Shown piece after piece: positions 12,101 to 25,299 of a stretch of 64,000 bases of DNA; positions within the stretch are counted from its first letter, which is position 1, and each line of letters opens with the position of its first letter. A program made the position numbers and the translations under genes. Source of the stretch: Adiantum capillus-veneris (lineage: Eukaryota; Streptophyta; Polypodiopsida; Polypodiales; Pteridaceae); NCBI GenBank assembly GCA_014529385.2, contig CM043942.1:65113184-65177183 (forward strand), written 5' to 3'. The notes beneath the pieces are model-generated. The model ran no database searches. It worked only from the letters and a program-made list of their open reading frames with translations, and had not been told where the DNA came from.

Positions 12101-15100
12101 CATTTTATTTTGTACATGGGGGGTTTTATTTCAAAGCCTACCACTTGTCTAACCTATTATCCCTAGTAGCACGAGTGGTTTGGTCTCAAGATACACCACT
12201 TGTACACTCTATGTCATTATATTAAGAAGAACTATGTATTAAGGTCCACCACTTGTCCAACCTATAAGGTTATATATTAAATTGTATCCTTTCTCACCAC
12301 TTGAAATGCCCATGATATTTTTGACATGGGGGTTTCATTCCAAGGTCCACCACTTGTCCAAGCTAACTGTATTCAAACATAGAGAGACGCAAAGGTCCAC
12401 CACTTGTCCAAGCTAACTCTATTCAAACATAGAGATAAGCAAAGGTTCACCACTTGTGAAATCTAGGCTCCGTTGAATGATGAAGAGAAGTAACCTCCAT
12501 CATTTTTCCAAGATAGGTGCCATTCAAACATGAAAAGAATCAAGATCTACCATGTCTCCAAGATGCTAGGCTCCATTGAAACACCCTAAAACCATGATAT
12601 TTTGTACATGGGGTGTTTACATTCAAGGTATACCACTTCTCTAATATATTATACGTAGTAGCATGAGTGGTTTGGTCTGAGGATTCACCACTTATCCACT
12701 CTATGTCATTATATTAAGAATAACTAGGTGTTAAGGTCCACCACGTGTCCAACCTATAAGGGTATATCTTAAATGGTATCCTTCACCACTTGTCAAAGTC
12801 CATCACCACTTTTCCAACCTATAAGGTTTTATCTTGAATGATATTTTTCCTCATCACTTGTAATGTCCATGTTATGTTTTACAAAGGGGTTTTGTTCCAA
12901 GACCCACCACTTGTCCAAGCTAACTCTATTGAAACATAGAGAGAAGCAAAGGTCCACCACTTGTCCAAGACAGGCTCCATTGAAACATGGAGAGAAGGAT
13001 GCTCCACCATTTCTCCAAGATAGGTTCCATTGAAACATTGAGAGAAGCAATCTCCACCATGTCTCCAAGCTAGGCTCCATTGAAATACCCTAAATCCATG
13101 ATTTTGTACATGAGGGGTTTACATTCAAGGTCCACCACTTGTCCAACCTATTATCCCTAGTAGCACGAGTGGTTTGGTCTCAAGATTCACCACTTGTACA
13201 CTCTATGTCATTATATTAAGAAGAACTATGTGTTAAGGTCCACCACTTGTCAAACCTATAAGGTTATATTTTAAATGGTATCCTTTCTCACCACTTGAAA
13301 TGCCCATGATATGTTTTACATGGGGCTTTCATTCCAAGGTCCACCACTCGTCCAAGATAACTCTATTAAAACATATAGAGAAATAAAGTTCCACCACTTG
13401 TCCAAGCTAGGCTCATTGAAACATGAAGAGAAGTAACCTCCACTATTTCTCCGAGATAGGCTTCATTGAAACATGGAGAGAAATAAGCTCCACCATGTGT
13501 CCAAGTTGCTAGGCTCCATTGAAATACCCATACCCATAATATTTTGTACATGGAGGGTTTACATTGAAGGTTTGCCACTTGTTCAACCTATTATCCTTAG
13601 TAGGTTTGGTCTCATGATTCACCACTTGTCCACTCTATGTCATTATATTAAGAGGAATTTGGTGTTAAGGTCCACCACTTCTCCAACCTATAATGTTATA
13701 GCTTGAATGGTATTTTTTCTCACCACTCTTAATGCCCATGACATGATGTACAAGGGGGTTTTGTTCCAAGGTCCACCACTTGTCCAAGCTAAAGCTATTG
13801 AAACATAGAGAGAAACAAAGGTCCACCACTTTTCCAAGCTAGGATGCATTGAAACATGGACCTTAACACCAAATTATTTCTAGTAGCATGAGTGATATTT
13901 TGTACATGGGGGGTTTACATTCAAGGTCCACCACTTTTCCAACCTGTTTTCCCTAGTAGGTTTGGTCTCAAGTTCACCACTTATCCACTCTATGTCATTA
14001 TATTAAGAATAATTGGGTGTTAAGTTCCACCACTTGTCCAACCTATAAGGTTATATATTGAACGGTATTTTTTTTCACCACTTGTAATTCCCATGATATG
14101 TTTTACATGGGGGTTTTGTCGCAAGGTCCACCACTTTTCCAAGATAACTCTATTCAAACATAGAGAGAAACAAGGGTCCACCACTTGTCCAAGCTAGGCT
14201 CCATTGAAACATGGAGAGAATGATGCTCCACCATTTATCCAAGATAGCCTGCATTGAAACATGGAGAGAAGCAAGCTTTACCATTTTCCCAAGCTAGGCT
14301 CCATTGAAACACTCTAGGGGGTTTTATCTCAAGGCTCACCACTTGATTAACCTATTATACCTAGTAGCATGAGTGGTTTGGTTTCAAGATTCACCACTTG
14401 TACACTCTATGTCATTATATTAAGAAGAAAAATGTGTTAAGGTCCACCACTTGTCCAACCTATAAGGTTATATCTTAAATGGTATCCTTTCTTGCCACTT
14501 GAAATGCCCATTATATAATTTACATGGAAGTTTTGTTTCAATGTCCGCCACTTGTCCAAGCTAACTCTATTGAAACATAGAGAGAACCAAAGGTCCACCA
14601 CTTGTCCAAGCTAGGCTATATTGAAACATGGAGAGAAGGATGCTCCACCATTTCTCCAAGATAGGCTTCATTGAAACATGGAGAGAAGCACGCTCCACCA
14701 TGTCTCCAAGCTAGGATCCATTTAAATACTATAAACCCATTTTATTTTGTACATGGGGGGTTTTATTTCAAAGCCTACCACTTGTCTAACCTATTATCCC
14801 TAGTAGCACGAGTGGTTTGGTCTCAAGATACACCACTTGTACACTCTATGTCATTATATTAAGAAGAACTATGTATTAAGGTCCACCACTTGTCCAACCT
14901 ATAAGGTTATATATTAAATTGTATCCTTTCTCACCACTTGAAATGCCCATGATATTTTTGACATGGGGGTTTCATTCCAAGGTCCACCACTTGTCCAAGC
15001 TAACTCTATTCAAACATAGAGAGAAGCAAAGGTCCACCACTTATCCAAGATAACTCTATTCAAACATAGAGATAAGCAAAGGTTCACCACTTGTGAAATC

Positions 15101-17060
15101 TAGGCTCTATTGAAGCATGGAGAGAAGTAACCTCTATCATTTTTCCAAGATATATGCCATTCAAACATGGAAAGAATCAAGATCTACCATGTCTCCAAGA
15201 TGCTAGGCTCCATTGAAACACCCTAAAACCATGATAGTTTGTACATGGGGTGTTTACATTCAAGGTATACCACTTCTCTAACGTATTATACCTAGTAGCA
15301 TGAGTCGTTTGGTCTTAAGATTCACCACTTATCCAATCTATGTCATTATATTAGGAATAACTGGGTGTTAAGGTCCACCACTTTTCCAACCTATAAGGGT
15401 ATATATTAAATGGTATGCTTCACCACTTGTCAAGGTCCATCACCACTTTTCCAACCTATAAGGTTTTATCTTGAATGATATTTTTCCTCATCACTTGTAA
15501 TGTCCATGCTATGTTTTACAAAGAGGTTTTGTTCCAAGACCCACCACTTGTCCAAGCTAACTCTATTGAAACATAGAGAGAAGCAAAGTTCCACCACTTG
15601 TCCAAGACAGGCTCCATTGAAACATGTAGAGAAGGATGCTCCACCATTTCTCCAAGATAGGTTCCATTGAAACATTGAGAGAAGCAATCTCCACCATGTC
15701 TCCAAGCTAGGCTCCATTGAAATACCCTAAACCCATAATTTTGTACATGAGGGGTTTACATTCAAGAACCACCACTTGTCCAACCTATTATCCCTAGTAG
15801 CACGATTGGTTTGGGCTCAAGATTCACCACTTGTACACTCTATGTCATTATATTAAGAAGAACTATGTGTTAAGGTCCACCACTTGTGCAACCTATAAGG
15901 TTATATTTTAAATGGTATCCTTTCTCACCACTTGAAACGCCCATGATATGTTTTACATGGGGGTTTCATTCCAAGGTCCACCACTTGTCCAAGCTAAGCT
16001 CATTGAAAAATGGAGAGAAGGAACCTCCACTATTTCTCCTAGATAGGATCCATTGAAACATGGAGAGAAATAAGCTCCACCATGTCTCCAAGTTCCTAGG
16101 CTCCATTGAAACACCCAATACCCATAATATTTTGTACATGGGGGATTTACATTCAAGGTTCACCACTTGTCCAACCTATTATCCCTAGTAGGTTTGGTCT
16201 CATGATTCACCACTTGTCCACTCTATGTCATTATATTAAGAGGAATTTGGTGTTAAGGTCCACCACTTGTCCAACCTATAATGTTATAGCTTGAATGGTA
16301 TTTTTTCTCACCACTTGTAATGCCCATGCAATGCTTTACATGGGGGTTTTGTTCAAAGGTTCACCACTTGTCCAAGCTAATTCTATTGAAACATAGAGAG
16401 AAACAAAGGTCCACCACTTTTCCAAGCTAGGCTCCATTGAAACATGGACCTTAATACAAAATTATTCTTAGTAGCATGAGTGATATTTTGTACATGGGGG
16501 GTTTGCATTCAAGGTCCACCACTTGTCCAACCTACTTTTCCTAGTAGGTTTGGTCGCAAGATTCACCACTTGTCCACTCTATGTCATTATATTAATAATA
16601 ATTGGGTGTTAAGGTCCACCACTTGTCCAACCTATAAGGTTATATATTGAATGGTATTTTTTATCACCACTTGTAATGTCCATGATATGTTTTACATGGG
16701 GATTTGGTTCCAAGGTCCACCACTTGTCCAAGTTAAATCTGTTCAAACATAGAGAGAAACAAACGTCCACCACTTGTCCAAGCTAGGCTCCATTGAAACA
16801 TGGAGAGAATGATGCGCCACCATTTATCCAAGATAGACTCCATTGAAACATGGAGAGAAGTAAGCTCCACCATGTCTCCAAGATGCTAGAGTCCATTGAA
16901 ATACGCAAAACCCCTGATACTTTGTACATGGGGGGTTTACATTCAGGGTCCACCACTCCAACCTATTATCCCTAGTAGCATGAGTGGTTTGGTCTCAGGA
17001 TTCACCACTTGTCCACTCTATATCATTATCTTAGGAAAAATTGGGTTTCCATATCTAAAT
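9130..17060 (-). repeat. Satellite higher-order array, 2.64-kb unit, - orientation
   Basis: Dozens of cores (CCACCACTTGTCC) lie in units that are the reverse complement of those in 1-3,360; the string TATGTCATTATATTAAGA here matches TTAATATAATGACATA there. Above this there is a longer period. Corresponding points fall at 9,394, 12,034 and 14,671 (2,640 and 2,637 bp apart), and another pair at 12,829 and 15,466 (2,637 bp). Units two and three, for example 11,690-12,360 versus 14,330-15,000, are almost identical over hundreds of bases, which implies recent amplification. The first copy has diverged more and differs by indels. Open frames of 60-80 codons repeat with the same period and are repeat translations, not genes. 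Confidence 0.9.
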
Positions 17061-17382
17061 GGATCTTTGCTTGGATAAGTGGTAGACCTTGAGACTCAAA
17101 TACCCATTCTACACTAGAGTATTGGTTAAGCCTTATGCACTTCAATCATACCTTTAACAACAAGTAGTAGTTATTAGTTGACTTAAGTCTAGTTGAACTC
17201 CATGGCATTGAGACTAAGAGAGAGTGTAGTATAAAAAAGAGTCAGGATTTTAATTTGACTTTCTTTCTACTATGAGTAGATCATAGATGGATTTTGGCAT
17301 CTAATAAAACCTTAGGGTAGACAATGTAAAACTCATGTCTATTGTTGTGTTTGCATTAAGTGTTCTTGTTCTTCAATTTCAG

Positions 17383-18075
17383 AACCATTACAGAAAAATG
17401 GATTGGCTATATGCTGGCATAAATTGAAGAAAACTATTGAATTATCCATCCAACCTCCTCCAAGACCTTGTCCAAGGAATGAATCACCTCCTTATCACCT
17501 ACCACTTACTTTCAAGGACATCAAAAGAGTACTTATCTTGGATCTAGAGGGGTTACTTCTCAAGACAATTGAAATGAAACATGGAGATTCTATGCCATCT
17601 TGGGCTCAACACATGCGACTTGTGGAGGATAAAGATGAAGTTTATCATGTGGTGCGACTAGACGCACAAAGTTTTTTGGATTTTTGTGCTAAATACTTTG
17701 AGCTATGGATATGGAGTTGCTATAACTTAACAAGGGTGCAACGCATCACACAAAAATGTTTTCCTGAGCAGTATACCAAGTTCAAGGTGTTTATGAGTAA
17801 CAAAAATTTCCAAAAACAATACCTTAATTTTTGATGACACTCCATATAGGGTGATGTGGAACATGCCAGGGACATATCTTATATTTCCAAAGATGTGGAG
17901 GCAAACTTCCGAGAAACTTCAAAACTTCTTGCAGAGAACCATAATTCCATGGTTGGTAGGATGGTTGTATGCAAGAGATAAGAGAGTCTATACATACAAC
18001 ACAATTGTAAATCAGTATAGTGATTCTGAGACAAATTATGTCCTTGGTGTGTACTTGTCAACACGAAAGCATTGA
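17383..18075 (+). pseudogene. Second FCP1/NIF-like fragment, frameshifted
   Basis: An acceptor (CTTCAATTTCAG) ends at 17,382. The frame then reads PLQKNGLAICWHKLKKT..., a proline-rich stretch, HAD motif I RVLILDLEGLLLKT near 17,535, and ELWIWSCYNLTRVQ (motif II region). It hits a stop at 17,832. The homology continues one frame over from about 17,815 with LIFDDTPYRVMWN (motif III) and ends ARDKRVYTYN...STRKH at 18,073. The second Asp of DxD is Glu. Compared with the gene at 6.3 kb it is shorter, lacks the C-terminal helical module, and differs strongly in sequence, so the two are old paralogues rather than a recent copy. It is flanked on both sides by the same satellite. I infer a pseudogene. 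Confidence 0.7.
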
Positions 18076-18835
18076 ATAAATATGGCCATAAGATGCTTTT
18101 TTTATTATAGTGTGTATCTTTCAACATTTGTATAATTTGATATAGTCTTAAAAAAAAAAAACAAAGGTGTGTCAATTTTATGAACACTTGAATGCCCTAC
18201 TCTAAGGGGACTTCGATGTACTATTGGAGTGCATCCTATTGTAAGGGGACTCTGATGTATTGCTAGAGTGCACCCAAAATTTTGGGGACTCATTTTTTAT
18301 TTGATTGGGGCCTATGTTGGGTCATAAAGTAAAAGAAATTCATTTTTTGTCAATTCATATCGAGGTTGCATTTATTTGTAACTATGAGAGAATTGATGTT
18401 TGATATCAAAATAAAACTTGTAAGTGTGGATCAGAGAATTCATAGACTTTAAATTTGTGAGAGGGATCTTTTTCTTGGGCACAAATGTTTGCTTCAAGAA
18501 TTTTGTCATTACATAATTTATGTGAAAGAGTTTTAGAACCTAAAAGACTTTGAAAACAAAACTATGGAATCTAAGTGCATGTATTCTTGAATGGATTGAA
18601 AGTTGATGTATACATGCATGTCGCCTTGATGAAGATTTAGATCCGACAAGATGCAAAGCTAGAATTCTTGGACGTTACCTTTGTCAATTTGGTAATAACA
18701 TATTTAACTTTTTTTATTATGGGTGGAAAATATATTATTATGTGCATTTGAAACCTAATTTCTTGACCTTCAAACCAAGATTCCTATGTTATTTTTTCAT
18801 ATACTTTTTTTGTAATGAATTAAGATTGTGGATAC
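18076..18835. other. Non-coding gap
   Basis: This is AT-rich DNA after the pseudogene. It contains a short A-run near 18,150, and two related phrases (TAAGGGGACTTCGATGTA near 18,203 and a variant near 18,243) that form a 39-41-bp imperfect tandem duplication. No gene is seen. Confidence 0.5.
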
Positions 18836-20240
18836 AAGGTCCACCACTTGTTCAAGCTAGATCTAAGAAAGTATATATACTGAGTCTTCAAACTAGTAAA
18901 CCAAGGGAAGAGAGAAGCAGGGTCTATCACTTGTCCAAGCTCATCTCTAGACAACATAGAGAGATGTTAGGTCTACTAATTGTCCAATATAGTCATGGAG
19001 AAATGATAGAAGGTTGATCCACTTGTCCAACCTATCATCTCTAGTAAAATGGGAGGTTTGGCCTTAATATTCACCATGTAACCAACCTATACTTCATTGT
19101 ATTATGAAGAGTAGAAAAGCAAAGCTCCACCACTTGTCTAAGGTAGTTCCAAAATCACCATGGAGAGAAGCAAGCTTCACCATTTGTCCAAGATAGGTTC
19201 CATTAAAACATGGAAAACCTCATATATGTTGTACATGGAAGCTTTTTTCCAAGGTCCACCACTTGTCCCAGCTAGGATCCATTAAAACATGGATAGAAAC
19301 AAGGCTCCACAACTCGTCCAACCTTTATAGCTGCAAAGTGTACCAGTTGTCTAAACTAGGCATGGGAAAATAATAGAAGGTCCACCACTTATCCAATATA
19401 TTATCTCTAATAGCATGGGAGGTTTGGTCTCAAGTTAGGAATTGGCTGACCTGTATTTCATTGTATTATGATGAATTTGGTTTTAAAGTCAACTACTTAT
19501 CCAAGCTATAAGTTTATATCTTGAATGGTATTCATTCCCATCACTTAGAAAACTAATGATATGTTGTACATGGGGGGGTTTGTTACAAGGTCGACCACTT
19601 GTCCAAGCTAGTTTCATTGAAACATGGATGAAGACAAGCTCCACCATTTGTAAAGTCTGGACTCCATTGAAATCTACAAAATCCATGCTATGTTGTACAT
19701 GGGGTTTTTGTTTTAAGGTCCAACACTTGTCCAAGCTAAGCTCCATTGAAACATGGAGTAGAGAAACACTCCACCACTTGTCCAAGATAGGAAACATTGA
19801 TAGTAGTTGGTTTAGTTTGAAGATCCACCACGTGTCTAAGCTAACTCTATTGAAACATAGAGAGAAGAAAAGGTCCACCAATTGTTCAAGCTAGGCTCCA
19901 TTGAAACATGGACAGAAGCAAGCTCCACCATTTCTCCAAGATAGGCTCCATTGAAACATGGAGAGAATCAAAGGTCCACCATTTATCCAAGCCAAGATCC
20001 AGTTGTCCAACTTATAAGGTTATATCTTAAATGGTAATCTTTCTAATCACTTGGAATACACATGACATGTTTTGCATGGGGGTTTTGTTCCAAGATCACG
20101 ACTTGTCCAAGCTAACACTATTGAAACATAGAGAGAAGAAAAGGTCCACCACTTGTCCAAGCTAGTCTCCATTGAAACAAGGAGAGAAGCAAGCTCCATC
20201 ATTTCTCCAAGATAGGCTAGCATGGATAAGTGCACCTTGA
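18836..20240 (-). repeat. Satellite family, - orientation, divergent block
   Basis: Reverse-complement cores (CCACCACTTGTCC and variants) recur through the block. The left part resembles 8,461-9,130 and the right part resembles the higher-order array. Copies fade out near 20,240. Confidence 0.85.
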
Positions 20241-20999
20241 AACCAACCTTCCTATGAGGCAATAGAGCATATGCTACATATTTTATGTATGTCCCATGCC
20301 TCAAATTAAGAATTTATAGATTAGAAGTGGACCTTGCTTGAATGTCACATGCAATAAATTAAGGAAAAATAGCCAAGTGGATTGTATTCTTCAATGGATC
20401 CTTGCTTTCACAAGTTGTGAAACTTGAGTCACTTTTACATTAACTTGGACAAGTGGTGGACCTAGAAACCAAGCTCTCCATGTTGAGATAAGTTGTAGGT
20501 AGGACAATATAACATAGACAACGATAATGGATGCAATATACTCGTCTCCTAATAATCCAATTGATTGAAACCATGGTATTTTAGTTGTTTTCATTGTGTA
20601 TTGTATGTGCATAAAGTGGAATGAGACCTTAAGAAAACTCAAATTTTTGACAAAATCTCTATATTTTGTACATGATATATTGAAAAGTGTCCAACTTGGG
20701 AATTGGGATTTTCCCACTTTACCTAATATGGTCTTGAGACATTAAGGTTACGCCGACTGCATAACCTCTTGTACCCACCTCCCCTCTATCTTTCATGAGT
20801 GTCAATCATGTCAGTACCAAACTTCTTGATTCTTGTTTTTCTTATTTAATTTTTTCTTATTTAGTGTGTGGTCGTGTGTGCAAGTTACTTGGAATGACGT
20901 GGGTCCGTCGGTTGGCACGGAACGAAATCGATGGTTGAGCGAGCTATTACCATGTCCATGTACGTGATGTAAGCGTGCGATTGTACAGATTCGACGTAT
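20241..20999. other. Boundary region between satellite and CACTA element
   Basis: A single satellite core in + orientation lies at 20,444-20,461. The remainder is AT-rich, then changes near 20,870 to more GC-balanced sequence that leads into the transposase gene. I looked here for a left CACTA terminus (CACTATGGGAG) matching the right end and did not find one. Confidence 0.45.
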
Positions 21000-21012
21000 A
21001 TGCTTGGCTCAC

Positions 21013-24000
21013 ATGGATGAATATGGACTATGGGACGATCCGAGAAAACGCGCTCGAATGGAAACTAGCAATCCAAGGGTTTTGGCATCCATTGATGTCG
21101 CTCCGCATTGGAGTGTGATCGGGGGCGGAGGCGGGAGGAGGATGGAAGAGAGATTGCGCCAGGAAGCTGTCATGGGAGGGGGGTCAAACCCGTCGTCCGA
21201 TGTGGGTGGGTCTACACGAGCACATGCACATCCTACATCCACCACATATGGGTATCTCCCCACCACCCCGCCCCACATGGAGGTGGAGGAAGATCATTTG
21301 CACAATATGGTTGAGGATCTTCTTGCATGTGAGGCAGCGAATGAGTGTGAGCCTGAGTGTGCATGTGAAGAAGCCACCCAAAAAACCAAAGATTCATTTC
21401 TAGAGGCAGCACACACCGCTCTTTACGAGGGATTCTCCTACTCCATATTATGAGCATCTCTTGAGATCTTGAATATTCAAGCAATGTTTAGATGGAGCAA
21501 TGCAGGGGTCGATGCACTATTGAGGTACGTTTAAGTGTAATAAGTGTTAGTTGTGATTTTTTTTCGTGGTTATATGCAATAATGAGTGTTATTTAATTAT
21601 GTCATAGGTTATTAGGCAATATGATGCCTAAAGGCAATCATCTTCCAGAAAATCGAAGGAAGGCACGACAGGTGGTGACAGGGCTTGGGATGGACTATGA
21701 TCGCATACATGCATGTGTCAATGATTGCGTGCTATTCCGCAATGAACATGTAGGGCTTGATTCTTGCCCTGAGTGTGGAGAATCAAGGTACAAAGAGGGA
21801 ATGCAAGGAACCACAATACCTCGCAAGGTTCTTCGTCATTTCCCCCTCATTCCCCGCATCAAGCACATGTTTAGCACCAAAGGAACAAGCAAGCTTCTTA
21901 CATGGCATATGAAAAATCGCTCCACCGATGGGGTTATGAGAGTGCCGGCTGACTCACCGGCATGGCAACACATTGAGACATGGCCGGAGTTTAGAGAAGA
22001 GCCTCGTCACTTGAGGCTTGGTTTGGCTAGTGATGGGGTAAACCCATTTGGGCATCGGTCTACCTCATGGAGTACTTGGCCAGTGGTTGTTGTGAACTAT
22101 AACATTTCACCATGGGAGTCAACCAGGAAGCGGAACATTTTGCTCTCTCTTCTAGTCCCAGGAAAACACAAGGTGAAGAACATGGATGTATATTTAGCAC
22201 CTTTGATTGAAGAGCTTCAAGAGCTATGGAATGGCATAGATGTTTTTGATGTATCAAGACCACTTCGTGATCGGCGCACAATGATCAAGTGCATTCTCAT
22301 GTGGATCATGCATGATTACCCCGGGCTTGGAGAGATTTCTGGTAAGATTATACTTTGCGACGCTCTTTAATGTCTTTGCATTGGTCACTTATATGCGGTT
22401 ATGTATTTTGTTTTTTTAGGACTATCGATATCTAGACATAGGGAATGCCCAACTTGTGGAACCTCACTTACAGAGAGACCCGCTCTACTTGGTAAGGTGA
22501 TCTACCCCAATAACCATCGCTTCTTTCCGCCCACACATCAATCTTATGCTCCATCGTGCAATGGGATGGAGCCACTCTCTTGGACCGTGGCCGATTGGGC
22601 AAGACATTGGAACGAGCACCACAACACATTGCCTCCTCCCAATGATCCACCTAGGGGTATGTCTAGGTACTCTATTTTCTTATCACTACCCTATTGGGAT
22701 TCATTGAAAATCCAACACCTATTGGATCCAATGCATGTGTTCAAAAATGTTGGGCAAGCTATATGGGATCACATAGTAGGCAAGAAAGATTCATTGGGGG
22801 CTAGAGAGGACATGAGGGCCATAAGGAGGCTCCCTCCTTCGGCCACACCTCGCATGGGGCCTCAGGGGAAGATGGTTCTTCCAAAGGCACCTTGGATTCT
22901 ATCAAGGGTGGATCAAGAGCGGATGAAACAAGTCATTGCATCCATCCGTACTCCAGCAGGTTATATGCGTTCGCTCAAGGGTGCCTTCACTAAAACTAAG
23001 AAAGGAGGATCCACACATTTGTATGGACTCAAATCCCATGATTGGCACAAGATTCTTCAATTAATGTGTGTGTGTGTGTGTGTGTGTGAGTGTGTGTGTA
23101 TGTGGTTTAGGGTTATAGATACTAATAAGTCTTTTTGTTTGTGCAATAGTTTGTGCTTCCAACTAGCATTAGTGGATTTGCAGACATGAAGGTAAAGACT
23201 GCAATATTCAAGGTGGGAGAAGTTGTTAGGTATAGCACATTTGATCCTACCTCCTAAACTTTACTTTGAAGACTAACTTTACTATGAAGATTATGAAGGG
23301 TGTTTTGGTTACAGGTTTGTGAGTTCCAAAGAAATCGAAGTTTCAGCCATTCCAATAGCTTGTCTTCTAGCGATTGAAGGAACTTGTGCTATTGAGGATG
23401 CATTCCCACGTTCTATCCTTGTTAGCCAAATTCACCTATTGATCCATCTTGTTGAGGAGATGGCCATTTGTGGTGTGGTTCACTCCAGGTGGATGTTCTT
23501 TCTTGAGAGGTTCCTAAAGACCTTGAAAGACTTTGTAACGCTACGATCACAACCAAAGGTATTCATCGATCTTAAGCTTTAAACCTTATTAGGATTGGAT
23601 TGTATTCACAACGATTTTTATTGGTTACTTTAATCACTAATGGTTTCATGTGTTCAGGCAAGCATGGCAGAGGGTTGGATTGTACAAGAGGCTTTTGTGT
23701 ATATCTCTCAATATATTTTCACAATAGACCCATCATTGCCTCGTTTAAAGACGGAGGAAGAGGATCCAAAAAAACACGCAAAAATTCCAAGTGGGAAAGG
23801 TTCTCTCTTGATTTTGGATAGGGAATTTCAAGCCATAGTCAACAACCATTGTCTACTCAATGCTCCCATCATGGGCAAATGGGTGGATATGTATGTGGAG
23901 GTGCGTACAAGGAGAGAAAGGGAGAGGGAAGCATGGAAGAGGTCGCATGGCGGTAGGCGAGCACCTCCCTTTCCTAAAGAGCTTGCCAAATACCCTGATC

Positions 24001-24924
24001 TAATTCCAGTTGGGTGGATACACAATGCCATGACCAAGGCCAAGCCCTAAAGAATGGGAGTACGCGTGAGGATGTCTACCAAGGGTAATATACTCAATGT
24101 GTTTAGTGTGTGTGTGCGAGTGTGTGTGTGTGTGTAGGTGTGTCATCTCTCTCTCTTTCTCTCTCTCTCTCATCTATCTTGATTGGTTTTGGCAGGCCTT
24201 CACATTCAACTCTATGTGGTCCAAAGGACGTCATTTTCGAACCTGCAAGATAGATGAGCGTCGAACCACTCACGATAGTGGAGTTATGGGCACCTTTGAC
24301 ACGACAACACAAGAGGTGAGGGAATGTGGAACAATAGAGAGGATAATCAAAGTGGATTTCAAAACATTTCACAAATATCTCTTTGACTTCCGATGGTTTG
24401 CGGGTGAGGTTAAGAGACATGAGAATGGGCTCTATATGGTAGACTCCGGGCAATTTCATCGCGGGAAGACCGAAAACTTAGTGCAACCTAGTAGTTGTGA
24501 GCAGGTAAAGTCCATGGGCAACTCACTAAAACATTATATGATACATATAAAACTACATTCATGTTTTTGTTTGCTCTATGAACTACAGGTGTTTTATGTG
24601 CCTTGTATGTATCGAAGACGACTTTGGTATGTTATTCCAGTCACACCACGGAGCAGATCTATCTTTGCAGATACGAACATAGAGACTTTGGCAGATCCCA
24701 CCATACCATCGTAAGAAGACGCCAATGATGATGATGCAGTTGAGGTCGAGGATAACCAACCATTCCCAATAACCAACCATAGTGAGGAGGAGGACGAGGA
24801 TGATGATGATTCAATAGGAGAGGCTGTAGAGGATGAATCAATAGATTTATTTGTTGATTTAGCTACCATGGTGTTGGACATGGATGTAAGTACTTGTAGA
24901 GATCTCTTGGAGGATGAAAATTAA
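21013..24924 (+). CDS. CACTA transposase (tnp2 family), multi-exon, decayed
   Basis: Exons inferred from frame and GT-AG sites are: 21,013-21,524; 21,608-22,341; 22,420-about 23,060; 23,150-23,229; 23,315-23,558; 23,658-about 24,083; 24,196-24,504; 24,589-24,924. Exon 2 holds the tnp2 signature IHACVNDCVLFRNEH and the zinc-binding-like CPECGESRYK. Exon 3 has QHLLDPMHVFKNV. Exon 5 matches DUF4218 (LVSQIHLLIHLVEEM), and exons 7-8 match DUF4216 (HDSGVMG...VFYVPCMY). The transposase cuts and pastes the element by binding its terminal repeats. There are breaks. A TGA near 21,451 in exon 1 sits in otherwise conserved frame. A TAA at 24,048 follows MTKAKP. A TAA at 24,712 precedes a highly acidic tail (EEEDEDDDD) typical of such proteins. 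The exon 3 donor is unclear because of a GT microsatellite. Confidence 0.85.
23064..23100. repeat. (TG)n microsatellite in a transposase intron
   Basis: The GT run lies at the start of the intron between the third and fourth transposase exons and obscures the exact donor site. Confidence 0.9.
24106..24170. repeat. (TG)n and (CT)n microsatellites in a transposase intron
   Basis: A TG run to about 24,136 is followed by a CT run from 24,146. Both lie in the intron before the DUF4216-like exon. Confidence 0.9.
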
Positions 24925-25299
24925 TAAATATCTTTTGGAATTTGTCTTCTTTCTCTACTTATGCTATACAAAAGGGCTATTTGTTTATGAACGCAAGATA
25001 GTACAATTTTGATCATCGTTCGCTTGCCATTTCGATATGAATGCATAGTTGACATAAGATTTTGAGGTGGAAACAAAATATTTTTGTTTATAGAATCTCA
25101 TGGAGTACAAATGAGTAGAGTAGGAGAATCATACAAATAGATGAGGCAAGCAAAGAGAAGAGAGGTACTAAAAAGCCCAATGAGAATGGGATTTCTTACA
25201 CTCCATGCAAAAAGGGGGTACCAATTTCTGAAAAGTAACAAAATAGAATAGGATTTATAGAAAGGGAAAAGTGGGAGAGGAATGGGCCGTGTGGATTAT

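Noticed and set aside
1-17060. Many 60-110-codon open frames in the satellite arrays, some repeated with the same peptide
   Set aside because: They translate the repeat itself, occur on both strands, and recur at the 2.64-kb period. There is no start context, domain or independent conservation.
21233-21484. Antisense frames opposite the first CACTA exon
   Set aside because: They are shadows of the transposase exon, which has the better codon pattern and family match.
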